A DNA stretch of 5,711 bases from SAR202 cluster bacterium (GTDB lineage: Bacteria > Chloroflexota > Dehalococcoidia > Lucifugimonadales > UBA3495), in assembly GCA_009392095.1 (NCBI GenBank), contig VFHF01000309.1, forward strand, positions 1 through 5,711, written 5' to 3'. This document shows positions 5,568 to 5,711 of this stretch, piece after piece (positions within the stretch are counted from its first letter, which is position 1; every line of letters starts with the position of its first letter). Below the pieces are notes generated by a model. It saw only the letters and a list, made by a program, of their open reading frames with translations, searched no databases and was not told the origin of the DNA. The translations under genes and the position numbers were made by a program.

Positions 5568-5603
5568 ACTTCTTTGAGTCCGGCGGTCAGCCGAGAAAGA
5601 AGT
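5568..5603. repeat. Two-tier inverted repeat upstream of the amidohydrolase operon
   Basis: The outer arms ACTTCTTT (5568-5575) and AAAGAAGT (5596-5603) are perfect 8-bp complements. Inside them CGGC (5581-5584) and GCCG (5590-5593) pair around a 5-base loop. There is no T-run on either side, so a standard intrinsic terminator is not supported. Its place about 20 bp upstream of the possible -10 hexamer for the amidohydrolase makes an operator for a dimeric regulator plausible; it could instead be the terminator hairpin of an upstream gene beyond the window. Confidence 0.5.
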
Positions 5604-5649
5604 CCGTCAGTTCAGAAGCGAAACCTATGGTGAAAGCGACCCGCAGGTG

Positions 5650-5686
5650 ATTTATAAAATATCGATATCCTCGATCTGCTATAAAT
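5650..5686. repeat. AT-rich symmetric nested inverted repeat
   Basis: The outer arms ATTTATA (5650-5656) and TATAAAT (5680-5686) and inner arms ATCGA (5661-5665) and TCGAT (5671-5675) are all perfect complements. Equal 4-base spacers and a 5-base centre make a fully symmetric 37-bp element. An overlapping 10-bp perfect palindrome, ATATCGATAT, sits at 5659-5668. Such symmetry suits a regulator-binding site or a hairpin, but no function can be read from sequence alone. Confidence 0.45.
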
Positions 5687-5711
5687 GTTCTTCGTCGTTT
5701 AGCTTTGATTT

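Larger units (their letters stand above)
5492..5711. other. Non-coding leader region of the amidohydrolase-bicupin operon
   Basis: No gene is seen on either strand; overlapping open frames in this stretch look like noise running out of the amidohydrolase gene. On the minus strand a TACAAT hexamer (5543-5548), 5 of 6 to the -10 consensus, lies about 50 bp upstream of the amidohydrolase start. The best -35-like element, TTGCGG (5563-5568), is only 14 bp away, so the promoter is uncertain. Two structured inverted repeats (5568-5603 and 5650-5686) lie further upstream. The rightmost 60 bases are markedly AT-rich. Confidence 0.45.

Overview
The window looks like a bacterial chromosomal segment from an environmental lineage. 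The coding part (about 1196-5491) is fairly GC-rich; the leftmost ~540 bases and the last ~60 bases are visibly more AT-rich. A luciferase-like flavin oxidoreductase, an Amidohydro_2-type hydrolase, a double-cupin protein and a scrap resembling a CaiB/BaiF CoA-transferase would suit the Chloroflexota (SAR202/Dehalococcoidia-like) metagenomic genomes rich in such families. That placement is inference: no marker gene is present.

Layout. Positions 2-223 hold an open frame entering from the left edge that could be the 3' end of an exported protein gene. Positions 224-603 hold no convincing gene. Positions 604-1062 are the decayed C-terminal part of a serine recombinase, with four in-frame stops and a still recognisable C-terminus. 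This mobile-element debris ends before an ordinary, intact gene block. On the minus strand, a divergent Fpg/MutM-type DNA glycosylase (1724-2536) is followed after 24 bp by a WrbA-like flavodoxin-fold oxidoreductase (1196-1699). Divergent from it, across a 107-bp gap with a sigma70-like promoter, lies a luciferase-like flavin-dependent oxidoreductase on the plus strand (2644-3654). Convergent with that is a two-gene minus-strand operon: an amidohydrolase (4475-5491) and, 21 bp downstream, a bicupin protein (3740-4453). The convergent gap holds what looks like the last ~19 codons of a CoA-transferase gene. The last 220 bases, upstream of the amidohydrolase, are non-coding and contain two structured inverted repeats.

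How the genes may work together. Fpg and the quinone/flavodoxin-type protein form a plausible oxidative-stress pair (repair of oxidised bases, two-electron quinone reduction). The flavin monooxygenase-like protein, amidohydrolase and bicupin are the enzyme types expected in peripheral breakdown of recalcitrant organic compounds, but no substrate can be read from the sequence. I see no CRISPR array, tRNA, rRNA or defence system, and no clearly new system. The most useful observations are the recombinase ruin, the CoA-transferase scar, the divergent 8-oxoG loop of Fpg, the Asp-to-Asn change in the amidohydrolase and the structured leader of the amidohydrolase-bicupin operon.
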